A stretch of DNA of 64,000 bases, from the NCBI GenBank assembly GCA_024742275.1, contig JANSYS010000002.1, forward strand, positions 308,611-372,610. Reading direction: 5' to 3'. A program made the translations under genes and the position numbers. Origin of the DNA: Alphaproteobacteria bacterium. GTDB lineage: Bacteria; Pseudomonadota; Alphaproteobacteria; Thalassobaculales; Thalassobaculaceae. This document shows positions 16,761 through 25,344 of the stretch, piece by piece (positions within the stretch are counted from its first letter, which is position 1; every line of letters begins with the position of its first letter). The notes under the pieces are model-generated. The model was not told where the DNA came from. It made no database searches and was given only the letters and a program-made list of their open reading frames with translations.

Positions 16761-17299
16761 CGGAGAAACGCAAGGCCGTGTTCCTGGATCGTGACGGCGT
16801 GCTGGTGCGAACCGACGTGCGCGACGGAAAGCCCTATGCCGCGCTAACCATGGACGCATTCGAAATCCTGCCGGAAGCGCCGGCGGCAGTCCGCAGTCTG
16901 AAGGCGGCGGGATATGTCACGGTGCTCGTCACCAATCAGCCAGAACTAGCCCGCGGCAATATCGATTGGACGACGATGGATGCCATGCACACCGCGCTGG
17001 CGTCGGCGGTTCCGCTCGACGATATTCAAATCTGCCCGCACGACTCCGATGCCGGCTGCGCCTGCCGCAAACCGGCGCCCGGCATGCTGCTGAACGCCGC
17101 TCGCGATCTCGACCTCGCGCTCGGCGACAGCTACATGGTCGGCGACCGGTGGCGCGATGTCGGAGCCGGTCGGTCAGCTGGCTGCACGACCATCCTGATC
17201 GAGCGCGGGTACATCGAGTCGGAACGCGAGACCGCCGATTTCAACGCTGCCGACGTGGCTGAGGCGGCGCGGCTCATCCTGTCTCGGCGAACCGCGTGA
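16757..17299 (+). CDS. HAD-IIIA phosphatase (GmhB-like)
   Basis: Encodes 180 residues from GTG 16757, which overlaps the upstream stop; an ATG at 16730 lies inside the previous gene. The catalytic DxD is Asp11/Asp13 in FLDRDGV. A zinc-site segment CPHDSDAGCACRKP and KPAPGM motif match D,D-heptose 1,7-bisphosphate 7-phosphatases and histidinol-phosphatase relatives. The expected step is removal of the terminal phosphate from a sugar bisphosphate made by the kinase encoded four genes on. Gene order isomerase-phosphatase mirrors heptose pathways. Confidence 0.87.
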   Translation: MTEKRKAVFLDRDGVLVRTDVRDGKPYAALTMDAFEILPEAPAAVRSLKAAGYVTVLVTNQPELARGNIDWTTMDAMHTALASAVPLDDIQICPHDSDAGCACRKPAPGMLLNAARDLDLALGDSYMVGDRWRDVGAGRSAGCTTILIERGYIESERETADFNAADVAEAARLILSRRTA

Positions 17300-17342
17300 C
17301 GCGCGTCAGACAGACCTGACGCGACCCTGGAAGGACAGGACG

Positions 17343-18068
17343 ATGGTCAATTCAGTCGACGACCTCAAGATCAAGATCTTCGCCGACGGCGCAGACCTCG
17401 AGGGCATGAAGGCGATGGCTGCCAAGCCCTACATCCAGGGTCTGACCACAAATCCGACGTTGATGCGCAAGGCCGGCGTGACCGATTATGCCGGCTTCGC
17501 GAAACAGGTGCTCGCAGCGATCACCAACAAGCCTGTGTCCTTCGAGGTGTTCGCCGACGACGCGGCCTCGATGATCGATCAGGCGCGGGTGATCGGCGGA
17601 TGGGGCCCGAACGTCAACGTCAAGATTCCGGTGACCAACACCAAGGGCGCCTTCATGGGCGAGCCGATCTCGACGCTTTCAAAGGACGGTGTGGTGCTGA
17701 ACATCACCGCGATCATGACTCCGGCGCAGGTGAAGGCGATCGCCGACGCGCTCGACCCCTCGACTCAGGCCATCGTCTCGGTCTTTGCCGGCCGGATCGC
17801 TGATACCGGTCGCGATCCCATCCCGGTGATGACCGAGTGCCTCGAAATCCTAAAGGACCGTCCGAAGGCGGAGCTTCTCTGGGCCAGCCCACGTGAACTT
17901 TTGAACATCGTCCAGGCCGACGAGATGGGGTGTCACATCATCACCGTCACCAACGATCTGCTGGCGAAGCTCGGCGGGCTCGGCAAGGATCTCGATCAGT
18001 TCAGCCTTGAGACGGTGAAGATGTTCGAGGGCGACGCCTCGGCCGCCGGTTTCACCATCGCCACCTGA
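17343..18068 (+). CDS. Transaldolase-family enzyme
   Basis: Encodes 241 residues, slightly longer than short-type transaldolases and fructose-6-phosphate aldolases. The Schiff-base lysine is Lys94 in NVKIPV; TTNPTLM near residue 38 is the family motif at the first strand. Transaldolase moves a dihydroxyacetone unit between sugar phosphates. Inside this operon it would produce or elongate a ketose phosphate locally, for example sedoheptulose-7-phosphate or a longer sugar, rather than serve central metabolism. It is preceded by GGAAGGAC-type ribosome-binding sequence. Confidence 0.88.
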   Translation: MVNSVDDLKIKIFADGADLEGMKAMAAKPYIQGLTTNPTLMRKAGVTDYAGFAKQVLAAITNKPVSFEVFADDAASMIDQARVIGGWGPNVNVKIPVTNTKGAFMGEPISTLSKDGVVLNITAIMTPAQVKAIADALDPSTQAIVSVFAGRIADTGRDPIPVMTECLEILKDRPKAELLWASPRELLNIVQADEMGCHIITVTNDLLAKLGGLGKDLDQFSLETVKMFEGDASAAGFTIAT

Positions 18069-18085
18069 TCGACGGAAGGCGCGCC

Positions 18086-19102
18086 ATGGCTGACAAACCC
18101 TACGCGATCGTCACCGGTGGGGCCGGATTCATCGGCTCCCACATGGTCGATCTTATGCTGGAGCGCGGCTATCGGGTGCGGGCGATCGACAATTTGACCG
18201 GTGGGCGCGAGCTGAATCTGGCTCATCATGGCGAGACCGAGGATCTGATCCGAGATTTCCGCGATATCAGAGACATCAAACCGGATGATACGGCGTTTGT
18301 CGGCGCCGGCACGGTGATCCACTTCGCCGGCATAGGCGACATCGTGCCGTCGATCGAGCGGCCGCTGGAGTACATGTCGGTCAATGTCCAGGGTACGGCG
18401 TGCGTGCTCGACGCGGCGCGTACGGCAGGGGTCAAGCGGTTCGTCTACGCCGCATCCTCCTCGTGCTACGGTCTGGCGGACGTGCCGACCGCCGAGGACC
18501 ATCCCATCGCGCCGGAACACCCTTACGCTCTGTCGAAGTATCAAGGCGAGCAGGCTGCGTTCCATTGGCACAAGGTCTACGGACTGCCGGTGAACTCGAT
18601 CCGTATCTTCAATGCCTACGGCACCCGGTCGCGGACGTCCGGCGCCTACGGCGCCGTGTTCGGCGTTTTCCTGCGCCAGAAGATCGCCGGTCAGCCGCTA
18701 ACCGTCGTCGGCGACGGGACCCAGAGCCGCGACTTTCTCTTCGTCACCGATGTCGCCCGCGCCTTCCTGGCGGCGGCGGAGACCGACAAGGTCGGCGAAG
18801 TCTGGAACCTGGGCGCGGGCGACCCGCAGCCGGTGACCCGGTTGGTCGAGTTGCTTGAGAGCGAGCACATCAACATTCCAAAGCGCCCCGGCGAGCCGGA
18901 CTGCACCTTCGCCGACATCTCCAAGATCTCTCGCGATCTCGGGTGGAAGCAGGAGGTTTCCTTCGAGGAGGGCGTGGGCCGCATGCTGGCGCAACTCGAC
19001 TATTGGCGCGAGGCCCCGCTGTGGACGCCGGACAGCATCGCCCAGGCGACCAAGACCTGGTTCGACTACCTGGGTCCTGACAAGACGAACGCGACGGCAT
19101 AG
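18086..19102 (+). CDS. NAD-dependent epimerase/dehydratase (UDP-glucose 4-epimerase-like SDR)
   Basis: Encodes 338 residues. It has TGGAGFIG at 10-17, catalytic Tyr147/Lys151 (YALSK) and a downstream SIRIFNAYGTRSRTSGAYGAV substrate-binding stretch (shown here only in part) as in GalE-like 4-epimerases. GGAAGG precedes the ATG. It is the second of four SDRs in the operon and lies next to the nucleotidyltransferase-kinase, so it may act on the freshly activated sugar. Substrate not determined. Confidence 0.87.
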   Translation: MADKPYAIVTGGAGFIGSHMVDLMLERGYRVRAIDNLTGGRELNLAHHGETEDLIRDFRDIRDIKPDDTAFVGAGTVIHFAGIGDIVPSIERPLEYMSVNVQGTACVLDAARTAGVKRFVYAASSSCYGLADVPTAEDHPIAPEHPYALSKYQGEQAAFHWHKVYGLPVNSIRIFNAYGTRSRTSGAYGAVFGVFLRQKIAGQPLTVVGDGTQSRDFLFVTDVARAFLAAAETDKVGEVWNLGAGDPQPVTRLVELLESEHINIPKRPGEPDCTFADISKISRDLGWKQEVSFEEGVGRMLAQLDYWREAPLWTPDSIAQATKTWFDYLGPDKTNATA

Positions 19103-19113
19103 GGAGCGGCGCG

Positions 19114-20655
19114 GTGATAGAGAGCACCTACAAACACAAAATCAAGACCGCGGCTGAGTTGGCGGAGCTGCTCGGCGATCCGCCGCGAAAACAGAAGATC
19201 GTGATGTGCCACGGCACATTCGATCTTGTGCATCCGGGACATATCCGCCATCTGGTCTACGCCCGCTCCAAGGGGGCCAAGCTGGTCGTCGGCGTGACCG
19301 CCGACGCGCATGTGAACAAGGCGGATCATCGGCCCTTCGTTCCCGAGGATCTGCGCGCGCTGAACCTGGCGGCCTTGGAGACGGTCGACTACGTCACGGT
19401 CGACCCGAACGCGACTCCGATCGAGAACATCCTCACCATCAAGCCCGACTATTTCGTCAAGGGCTACGAGTACCAGAGCGGCGGTCTTCACCCCCGCACG
19501 GCGGAGGAGAAGGCGGCGGTCGAGAGCTATGGCGGCGAGGTGATCTTCACTCCCGGCGATGTCGTCTACTCGTCCTCGGCGATCATCGAGGCCGGCCCGC
19601 CGGATCTCGCGGTCGAGAAGCTGATGAACCTGCTGGAGGGCGAGAGGCGGACGTTCGACGATCTGAAGAACGCGCTCGACGCGGTCAAGGGGATCAAGGT
19701 CCATGTGATCGGCGACACCATCGTCGACTCGCTCACCGTCACCTCGATGATCGGCGCCAGCGGCAAGACGCCGACGTTGAGCGTGCGGTACGAGGGCAAG
19801 CGGGACTATGTCGGCGGCGCCGGTATCGTTGCCAAGCACCTGGAGGCGGCGGGTGCCGACGTCACGTTCACCACGGTTCTGGGCAAGGACAGCCTGGCTG
19901 ACTTCGTACGCGCCGACATCGGCAAGTCCGGCATTCATCTGAACGGTATCGTCGACGAGACGCGGCCCACCATCAACAAGAACGCTATCGTCGCCGGCGG
20001 TTATCGGATGCTTAAGATCGATACGCTCGACAACCGCGGCATCTCCGAACAGATCACAAAGCGCGTTGTCCGCGCGATCAAGGAGACCCCGTCTGACGCC
20101 CTGGTGTTCAGTGATTTCCGCCACGGAATGTTCAACGGCGAGAGCATCCCGATCCTGACCGCGGCGATTCCCGAAGGGGTGTTCAAGGTGGCCGACAGTC
20201 AGGTCGCCAGTCGCTGGGGCAACATCCTCGATTTCGGCGGCTTCGACCTGATCACGCCGAACGAGAAGGAGGCTCGGTTCTCTCTCGGCGATCAGGATAC
20301 CGTCATTCGGCCGCTCGGCACCCGGCTCTACGAGGAAGCCAAGTGCAAGGTGCTTATCCTCAAGCTCGGTTCACGCGGGTCCATGACCTTCCGCGAGGGC
20401 GGCGGCGAGTTGCGAACGTTCTTCGGTCTCGACAGCTTTGCCGAGCATGTGATCGACGCGGTGGGCTCCGGCGATGCGTTGCTGGCTTATGCCACCCTTG
20501 CCCTCAAAGCCACGGGCGACGAAGTGGTGGCCTCGATACTGGGAGCCATGGCTGCGGCGGCGGAATGCGAGATGGATGGCAACATTCCGGTCGAGCCGGA
20601 GATGGTCCTCAAGAAGATCGAGACCTACGAGCGCCGGGCTCGATTCCAGGATTGA
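19114..20655 (+). CDS. Sugar nucleotidyltransferase-kinase fusion, reversed HldE order
   Basis: Encodes 513 residues from GTG 19114, seven bases after AGGGAG. Residues 28-150 form a cytidylyltransferase-like nucleotidyltransferase with HGTFD at 33-37 and HPGH at 40-43, close to the HldE/RfaE2 domain. Residues 185-500 form a PfkB/ribokinase-type kinase with NxGGAG-like loop DYVGGAG, TPNEKEA and catalytic Asp454 in GSGD, close to RfaE1. In Escherichia coli HldE the kinase comes first; here the order is swapped. The protein should phosphorylate a sugar phosphate at C-1 and then transfer a nucleotide, on either side of the GmhB-like step. Confidence 0.87.
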   Translation: MIESTYKHKIKTAAELAELLGDPPRKQKIVMCHGTFDLVHPGHIRHLVYARSKGAKLVVGVTADAHVNKADHRPFVPEDLRALNLAALETVDYVTVDPNATPIENILTIKPDYFVKGYEYQSGGLHPRTAEEKAAVESYGGEVIFTPGDVVYSSSAIIEAGPPDLAVEKLMNLLEGERRTFDDLKNALDAVKGIKVHVIGDTIVDSLTVTSMIGASGKTPTLSVRYEGKRDYVGGAGIVAKHLEAAGADVTFTTVLGKDSLADFVRADIGKSGIHLNGIVDETRPTINKNAIVAGGYRMLKIDTLDNRGISEQITKRVVRAIKETPSDALVFSDFRHGMFNGESIPILTAAIPEGVFKVADSQVASRWGNILDFGGFDLITPNEKEARFSLGDQDTVIRPLGTRLYEEAKCKVLILKLGSRGSMTFREGGGELRTFFGLDSFAEHVIDAVGSGDALLAYATLALKATGDEVVASILGAMAAAAECEMDGNIPVEPEMVLKKIETYERRARFQD

Positions 20656-20681
20656 GCCTGACAAGACGCGGGAACCGAAAC

Positions 20682-21626
20682 ATGCGGGTCATCGTCATCG
20701 GCTACGGGGTGCAGGGGCGCAAGCGCAAGGCGGTTGCCGGCGCCGACTGCGTCGCCGTGGTCGATCCGGTTTCGACGGAGGCGGACTATCGCGATCTGTC
20801 CGAAATCGCCTTTCACGACTTCGATGCGGCCATTGTCTGCACGCCGGACGAGCCGAAGCCGACGCTGCTGAAGACCCTGCTCGGCGCCGGCAAGCATGTC
20901 CTTGTCGAGAAACCGCTGCTGGCCGAGGACGACTGGGTGCTCGAAGAGCTCTCCGAGGTGGCCCGCTCGACCGGCGCTGTCTGCGTGACGGCCTATAATC
21001 ACCGTTTCGAACCGCACTTTGTTCGGATGCGCGACCTCATCCATTCGGGCGATCTCGGTCGGATCTTCAGCCTGCGCATGTTCTACGGCAACGGGACGGC
21101 GCGGCTGGTCCGCGACAGTGCGTGGCGCGATCAGGGTGCGGGCGTGCTGCCCGATCTCGGCTCGCACCTGCTCGACACGCTTAAGTTCTGGCTTCCGGAC
21201 GCGGAGGGGTGGGAGTTCGAGACGTGGGTGGCGCGCCGGCACGAGAACCGGGCCTTCGATCAGGTCGTCGTCGCCGCCGACCCGACGGACGGGCCGACCA
21301 TCGAGCTCGAGATGACGCTGCTGTCCTGGCGCAACCACTTCACCTGCGACGTGCTGGCGGAACGGGGGAGTGCCCATATCGAGTCCCTGTGCAAATGGGG
21401 ACCGAGCACCTTCACGAGACGGGCCCGGATTCTGCCGTCCGGCCGCCCCCCGGAGGAGTCGGTCACCCTGGTTCAGGCCGATCCGACCTGGGAGGCCGAG
21501 TACGCCTATTTCCGCAGCCTTTGCGAGACCGGAAACGGCACGGAGATCGACAAGGATCTCTGGCTGAATCGTACTCTGCGCGGGCTTGCCCGGCAGGCCT
21601 ACAATCGGTTCGGAGAACCGCGATGA
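20682..21626 (+). CDS. Gfo/Idh/MocA-family oxidoreductase
   Basis: Encodes 314 residues from ATG 20682. The N-terminal Rossmann fold begins IGYGVQG and the catalytic-lysine motif EKP is present with Lys77. The C-terminal half has HRFEPHF and a DLGSHLLDTLKFW segment typical of the family. Such enzymes oxidise or reduce a ring hydroxyl/keto group of nucleotide sugars using NAD(P). It overlaps the following dehydrogenase-like gene by four bases (ATGA), so the two products may act together. A 3-keto intermediate is a possible outcome, but this is inference. Confidence 0.83.
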   Translation: MRVIVIGYGVQGRKRKAVAGADCVAVVDPVSTEADYRDLSEIAFHDFDAAIVCTPDEPKPTLLKTLLGAGKHVLVEKPLLAEDDWVLEELSEVARSTGAVCVTAYNHRFEPHFVRMRDLIHSGDLGRIFSLRMFYGNGTARLVRDSAWRDQGAGVLPDLGSHLLDTLKFWLPDAEGWEFETWVARRHENRAFDQVVVAADPTDGPTIELEMTLLSWRNHFTCDVLAERGSAHIESLCKWGPSTFTRRARILPSGRPPEESVTLVQADPTWEAEYAYFRSLCETGNGTEIDKDLWLNRTLRGLARQAYNRFGEPR

Positions 21627-22933
21627 CCGATCCAATGCCCAGCCCTGTCATCGCCTATTGCGGCATGACCCATCTCGGCCTGGTCTCCGGCATCGCCGCC
21701 GCGGCCAAGGGGTTCGACACCATTCTGTTCGATCCGGACGCTGATCTGATCGGCCGCATACGAGGCCGCGAGCTGGCCGGCAAGTTGCATGGGGTCGAAC
21801 TGCCGGTGTCCGAGCCCGATCTGGATGCCACTTACGTCGCCAACCGGAATCGGATCACGGTGACTGCCGACCCGGCCGATCTCGCGCGCGCGGATGTGGT
21901 CTACCTGGCCCCCGATGTGCCGACCGACGATAGCGGGACCAGCGACCTGAGTGCGGTCGAGGAACTCCTCGCGGTAGTCGCGCCGGCCATCGGCGAAGCT
22001 GCGACCCTTGTAATCCTCAGCCAGGTGCCGCCCGGCTTCACCCGCGGGATTAAGGGCGTGCGCGGGCCGCTGTACTATCAGGTCGAGACCCTGGTCTTCG
22101 GCATCGCCCTGCATCGGGCGCTGGAGCCCGAGCGCTACATCGTCGGCTGCGGCGATCCCGAGGCGCCGTTGCCGGCGGCCATGCGGACGTATCTGGAGGC
22201 GTTCGGCTGCCCGATCCTGCCGATGCGTTACGAAAGCGCCGAATTGGCCAAGATTTCGATCAACATGTGCCTGGTCGCGTCCGTCGGGGTCGCCAACACC
22301 ATGGCCGAGCTGTGCGAGCATGTGGGTGCCGACTGGTCGGAGATCGCTCCGGCCCTCAAGTTGGATCGGCGGATCGGCGCTTACAGCTACCTTGCCCCCG
22401 GCCTGGGCCTTGCCGGCGGCAATCTGGAGCGGGATCTCGCCACTGTCATGCGCCTCGGTGCCGCACACAAGACAGACACCGGTATCGTAAAGGCATGGGT
22501 CGAGAACTCGGCCTGGCGGAAGGGCTGGGCGGCGCGCGCCGTCAAGGCGAGAGTGCTCGACGGGAACCCGTCGGCGCGAGTGGCCGTGCTGGGTCTCGCC
22601 TACAAGCAGGACACCCACTCGACCAAGAATTCGCCGTCACTGGCGCTGCTGGCAGAGCTGACGGATGTCGACGTCGTCGTCCACGACCCGGTGGTCCCGG
22701 CCTCTGCCGCACCCATCGCAGTGGAGTCGGCGGACGGTCCAATGGCGGCAGTGACGGGGGCGGATGCGCTCTGCATCATGACGCCATGGAGTCCCTACAA
22801 GGCGCTCGATCCCAGGCAGATCGCCGACGCGATGCGCGGGCGCGTCGTGCTGGATCCCTACCGGGTTCTGGACGAGAAGGATGCTCTTGCAGCCGGTCTC
22901 GATTACGTCACGCTCGGGGTCACACGAAACTAG
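21623..22933 (+). CDS. UDP-glucose dehydrogenase homologue lacking the catalytic cysteine
   Basis: Encodes 436 residues with the three-domain layout of UDP-glucose/GDP-mannose dehydrogenases: a divergent N-terminal Rossmann fold, a central helical domain (AELAKISIN) and a C-terminal UDP-binding domain (VAVLGLAYKQDT). The active-site motif normally reads GGxCxPKD. Here it reads AGGNLERD: the thioester-forming Cys is Asn267, while the Asp four residues later and the Lys-x3-Asn pair are kept. A second family Lys near LVASVGVAN also appears lost. It is therefore unlikely to make a uronic acid by the usual four-electron route. It overlaps the Gfo/Idh gene. Confidence 0.82.
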   Translation: MTDPMPSPVIAYCGMTHLGLVSGIAAAAKGFDTILFDPDADLIGRIRGRELAGKLHGVELPVSEPDLDATYVANRNRITVTADPADLARADVVYLAPDVPTDDSGTSDLSAVEELLAVVAPAIGEAATLVILSQVPPGFTRGIKGVRGPLYYQVETLVFGIALHRALEPERYIVGCGDPEAPLPAAMRTYLEAFGCPILPMRYESAELAKISINMCLVASVGVANTMAELCEHVGADWSEIAPALKLDRRIGAYSYLAPGLGLAGGNLERDLATVMRLGAAHKTDTGIVKAWVENSAWRKGWAARAVKARVLDGNPSARVAVLGLAYKQDTHSTKNSPSLALLAELTDVDVVVHDPVVPASAAPIAVESADGPMAAVTGADALCIMTPWSPYKALDPRQIADAMRGRVVLDPYRVLDEKDALAAGLDYVTLGVTRN

Positions 22934-22943
22934 GAGTCTCGCC

Positions 22944-23825
22944 ATGCTCGACCACCGTCTCGCCAAGCCCGCCCTGCCGCCCTGTACGGTCGTTCTCGGT
23001 GCCGGATTCGTCGGTGGGGCCGGGGCCGATGCGATTGAGGCGGCCGGCGGTCGGGTTGAGCGGATCGGCCGTGCCCAGGTCGACCTGCTCGCCGACGAGG
23101 CCTCCGACTTTCTGGCCGAGCAGCTGCGCGCCGACGATGTTCTGGTTGTCGTTTCCGCGGAGGCGCCCTGCAAGGATGGCGCGATGTTGGAGCGCAACAT
23201 CGCGATGATGAACACCGTGGTTGCGGCTCTCAGGAAACAGCCGGTTTCGCATGTCGTCTACGTATCCTCCGACGCCGTGTACAAGGACAGGATGGAACCG
23301 CTGACCGAGAGCGATTGCGCCGAGCCGGGCGCCTTGCACGGGGTTATGCATCTGGCCCGCGAACGCATGTTGCTCGACGAGGGCGGCGTTCCGGTCGGCA
23401 TCCTGCGTCCGACCCTGGTTTATGGCGCCAAGGATCCGCACAACGGCTATGGCCCGAACCGTTTTCGCCGGCTGGCCATCGACGGAAAAGACATCACCCT
23501 GTTCGGCGAGGGCGAGGAGAAGCGCGACCACGTGCTGGTCGACGACCTCGGCGACCTGATCAGGCTGATGGTGATGCATCGCTCCACCGGCGTGCTGAAC
23601 GGCGCCACGGGTGAGGTTCATTCCTTTCGAGAGGTGGCGGAGATGGTGACAAGCCATGTCCCCCGGCGGATCATGATCAAGGGGAGCCCGCGCTCGGGAC
23701 CAATGCCGCATAACGGGTACCGGCCTTTCAACCCGTCAGCCACCTTCCACGCCTTCCCTGATTTCCGCTATACCCCCCTGGCCGATGGCCTCGCCAAGGT
23801 TCACCGCCAAGTGACCGGAGACTGA
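22944..23825 (+). CDS. SDR-family sugar enzyme with altered active site
   Basis: Encodes 293 residues from ATG 22944. It begins with a GAGFVGG nucleotide-binding loop and keeps the VYVSSDAVY strand and the ILRPTLVYG segment of extended SDRs. The YxxxK position reads Met135-x3-Arg139 (MHLAR), so the usual catalytic Tyr and Lys are absent. Later blocks (GEGEEKRDHVLVDDL) match sugar epimerase/reductase relatives. Either it uses another acid/base or it is a non-catalytic or dehydratase-like member. AGGAG precedes the start and a methyltransferase gene follows after three bases. Confidence 0.75.
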   Translation: MLDHRLAKPALPPCTVVLGAGFVGGAGADAIEAAGGRVERIGRAQVDLLADEASDFLAEQLRADDVLVVVSAEAPCKDGAMLERNIAMMNTVVAALRKQPVSHVVYVSSDAVYKDRMEPLTESDCAEPGALHGVMHLARERMLLDEGGVPVGILRPTLVYGAKDPHNGYGPNRFRRLAIDGKDITLFGEGEEKRDHVLVDDLGDLIRLMVMHRSTGVLNGATGEVHSFREVAEMVTSHVPRRIMIKGSPRSGPMPHNGYRPFNPSATFHAFPDFRYTPLADGLAKVHRQVTGD

Positions 23826-23828
23826 CCG

Positions 23829-24491
23829 ATGGGTCGCGAAATCAATCTGCTGGATGCGTTGCCGAAATCGAAGCGGAACGTGAAGGCGCGCGAGCACTCC
23901 AAGACCGACGAGCACATCCGCATTAGCCGTGAATACGGCGAGACGTATTTCGACGGTCCTCGCGAATACGGCTATGGCGGCTACCGCTACGATGGCCGGT
24001 GGGTCCCTGTCGCCAGGGACATGGTTGCGCATTTCGGTCTGAAACCGGGCATGCGGGTGCTGGATGTCGGCGCCGCCAAGGGCTTTCTGGTGAAGGACTT
24101 CATGATCGCCTGTCCGGGCCTGGAGGCGTTCGGACTGGACGTCTCGGAGTATGCCCTCAAGCACTGCGAGCCGGAGGCCGTCGGCAGGTTGCACTTGGGC
24201 AGCGCGGTCAGTCTGCCGTTTCCCGACGACAGTTTCGATGCCGTCATCTCGCTGAATACCCTGCACAACCTGAAGAAGCCGGACCTCATTACGGCGCTTC
24301 AGGAGATCATGCGGGTCACCACGGACGGCAAGGCCTATGTTCAGGTCGACAGCTATCGGACCGAGGAAGAGCGCGAGATCTTCCTTGATTGGGTGCTGAC
24401 GGCCCATACCCACGGCTATCCGCACGAGTGGATCGCGATCTTCGAGGAGGCCGGTTACACCGGCGACTACAACTGGACGCTCATTTCCTGA
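23829..24491 (+). CDS. Class I SAM-dependent methyltransferase
   Basis: Encodes 220 residues. The N-terminal ~50 residues are charged and contain repeated Tyr-Gly (YGYGGYRYDG). Motif I is VLDVGAAKGFLV near residue 75 and the later DAVISLNTLHNLK matches the post-motif region of Methyltransf_11 enzymes. The ATG follows GACCG with no strong ribosome-binding site but sits three bases after the previous stop, indicating coupling. It likely O-methylates the sugar made by this operon or its carrier. No membrane segment. Confidence 0.82.
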   Translation: MGREINLLDALPKSKRNVKAREHSKTDEHIRISREYGETYFDGPREYGYGGYRYDGRWVPVARDMVAHFGLKPGMRVLDVGAAKGFLVKDFMIACPGLEAFGLDVSEYALKHCEPEAVGRLHLGSAVSLPFPDDSFDAVISLNTLHNLKKPDLITALQEIMRVTTDGKAYVQVDSYRTEEEREIFLDWVLTAHTHGYPHEWIAIFEEAGYTGDYNWTLIS

Positions 24492-24510
24492 CAGCCGGAG
24501 ATCAAGGCGC

Positions 24511-25344
24511 ATGACGGCCAAGCCCGGACACAACAGCTTCGACCCGGCGGAGTCCCGCAAGCGCTGCATGGGTTACCGAAAGCGGATCCTGGACATCTCA
24601 CAGAATGTCAGCGCGCTCCACGCCGCCGGCGCGTTTTCCTGCATGGAACTCACGGATACTTGCTACTACGGCCTGATGCGCCCGGACGGACAGGATACGT
24701 TCCTGATGTCCAAGGGCCACGGCTGCATGGCGCAGTACGTCATCCTTGAGGACCGCGGCGTCCTGGATAGAAAGCATCTGGACGCGTATTGCACCCCCCA
24801 CGGCATCCTCGGCGCCCATCCGGATTACGGCAATCCGGGGATCGAGGCCTCGACCGGCTCGCTCGGTCACGGGATGGCCATGGCGGTCGGCATGGCGGTC
24901 GCAGAGCGGAACAAGGCGGGCGGATCGCCGGATGCGGGCGCGGTCTATTGCGTGCTGTCCGACGGGGAGGTCCAGGAAGGCTCGACCTGGGAGGCGTTCA
25001 TGATGGCCTCGACTCTGGGGCTGACGAACCTTGTCGCCCTGATCGACAACAACGATTTCCAGTCTCTGGGCCGCACCTCGGAGACCCACCCGAGCTTCTA
25101 TCCCTTGGACGAGAAGCTCAAGGCGTTCGGCTGGGAGACGACCGTCGTCAACGGCCATGACGCTGAGGCGGTCTACAACGCGGTGGCCAGCCGCAACGGC
25201 GGCAAGCCGTTTTGCCTGATCGGTCGCACGACCAAGGGCAAGGGCGTGTCCTACATGGAGAACGTGCCGATCTGGCATTACCGCTCGCCGAACCCAGAGG
25301 AGTACAAGCAAGCGCTGGCCGAGCTGAAGGAGATCGCGTCGTGA
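24511..25344 (+). CDS. Transketolase, N-terminal (thiamine diphosphate) subunit
   Basis: Encodes 277 residues, the size of the N-terminal half of split transketolases. The cofactor motif is present as SDGEVQEGSTWEA...IDNND (GDGx(n)N type). KGHG and GSLGHG are substrate/cofactor loop motifs. The partner subunit follows with a four-base overlap. Split transketolases in secondary clusters transfer two-carbon units to build or shorten sugars. Sitting beside a transaldolase, GmhA-like and HldE-like genes, it suggests local assembly of the carbon skeleton for a special sugar. Confidence 0.92.
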   Translation: MTAKPGHNSFDPAESRKRCMGYRKRILDISQNVSALHAAGAFSCMELTDTCYYGLMRPDGQDTFLMSKGHGCMAQYVILEDRGVLDRKHLDAYCTPHGILGAHPDYGNPGIEASTGSLGHGMAMAVGMAVAERNKAGGSPDAGAVYCVLSDGEVQEGSTWEAFMMASTLGLTNLVALIDNNDFQSLGRTSETHPSFYPLDEKLKAFGWETTVVNGHDAEAVYNAVASRNGGKPFCLIGRTTKGKGVSYMENVPIWHYRSPNPEEYKQALAELKEIAS

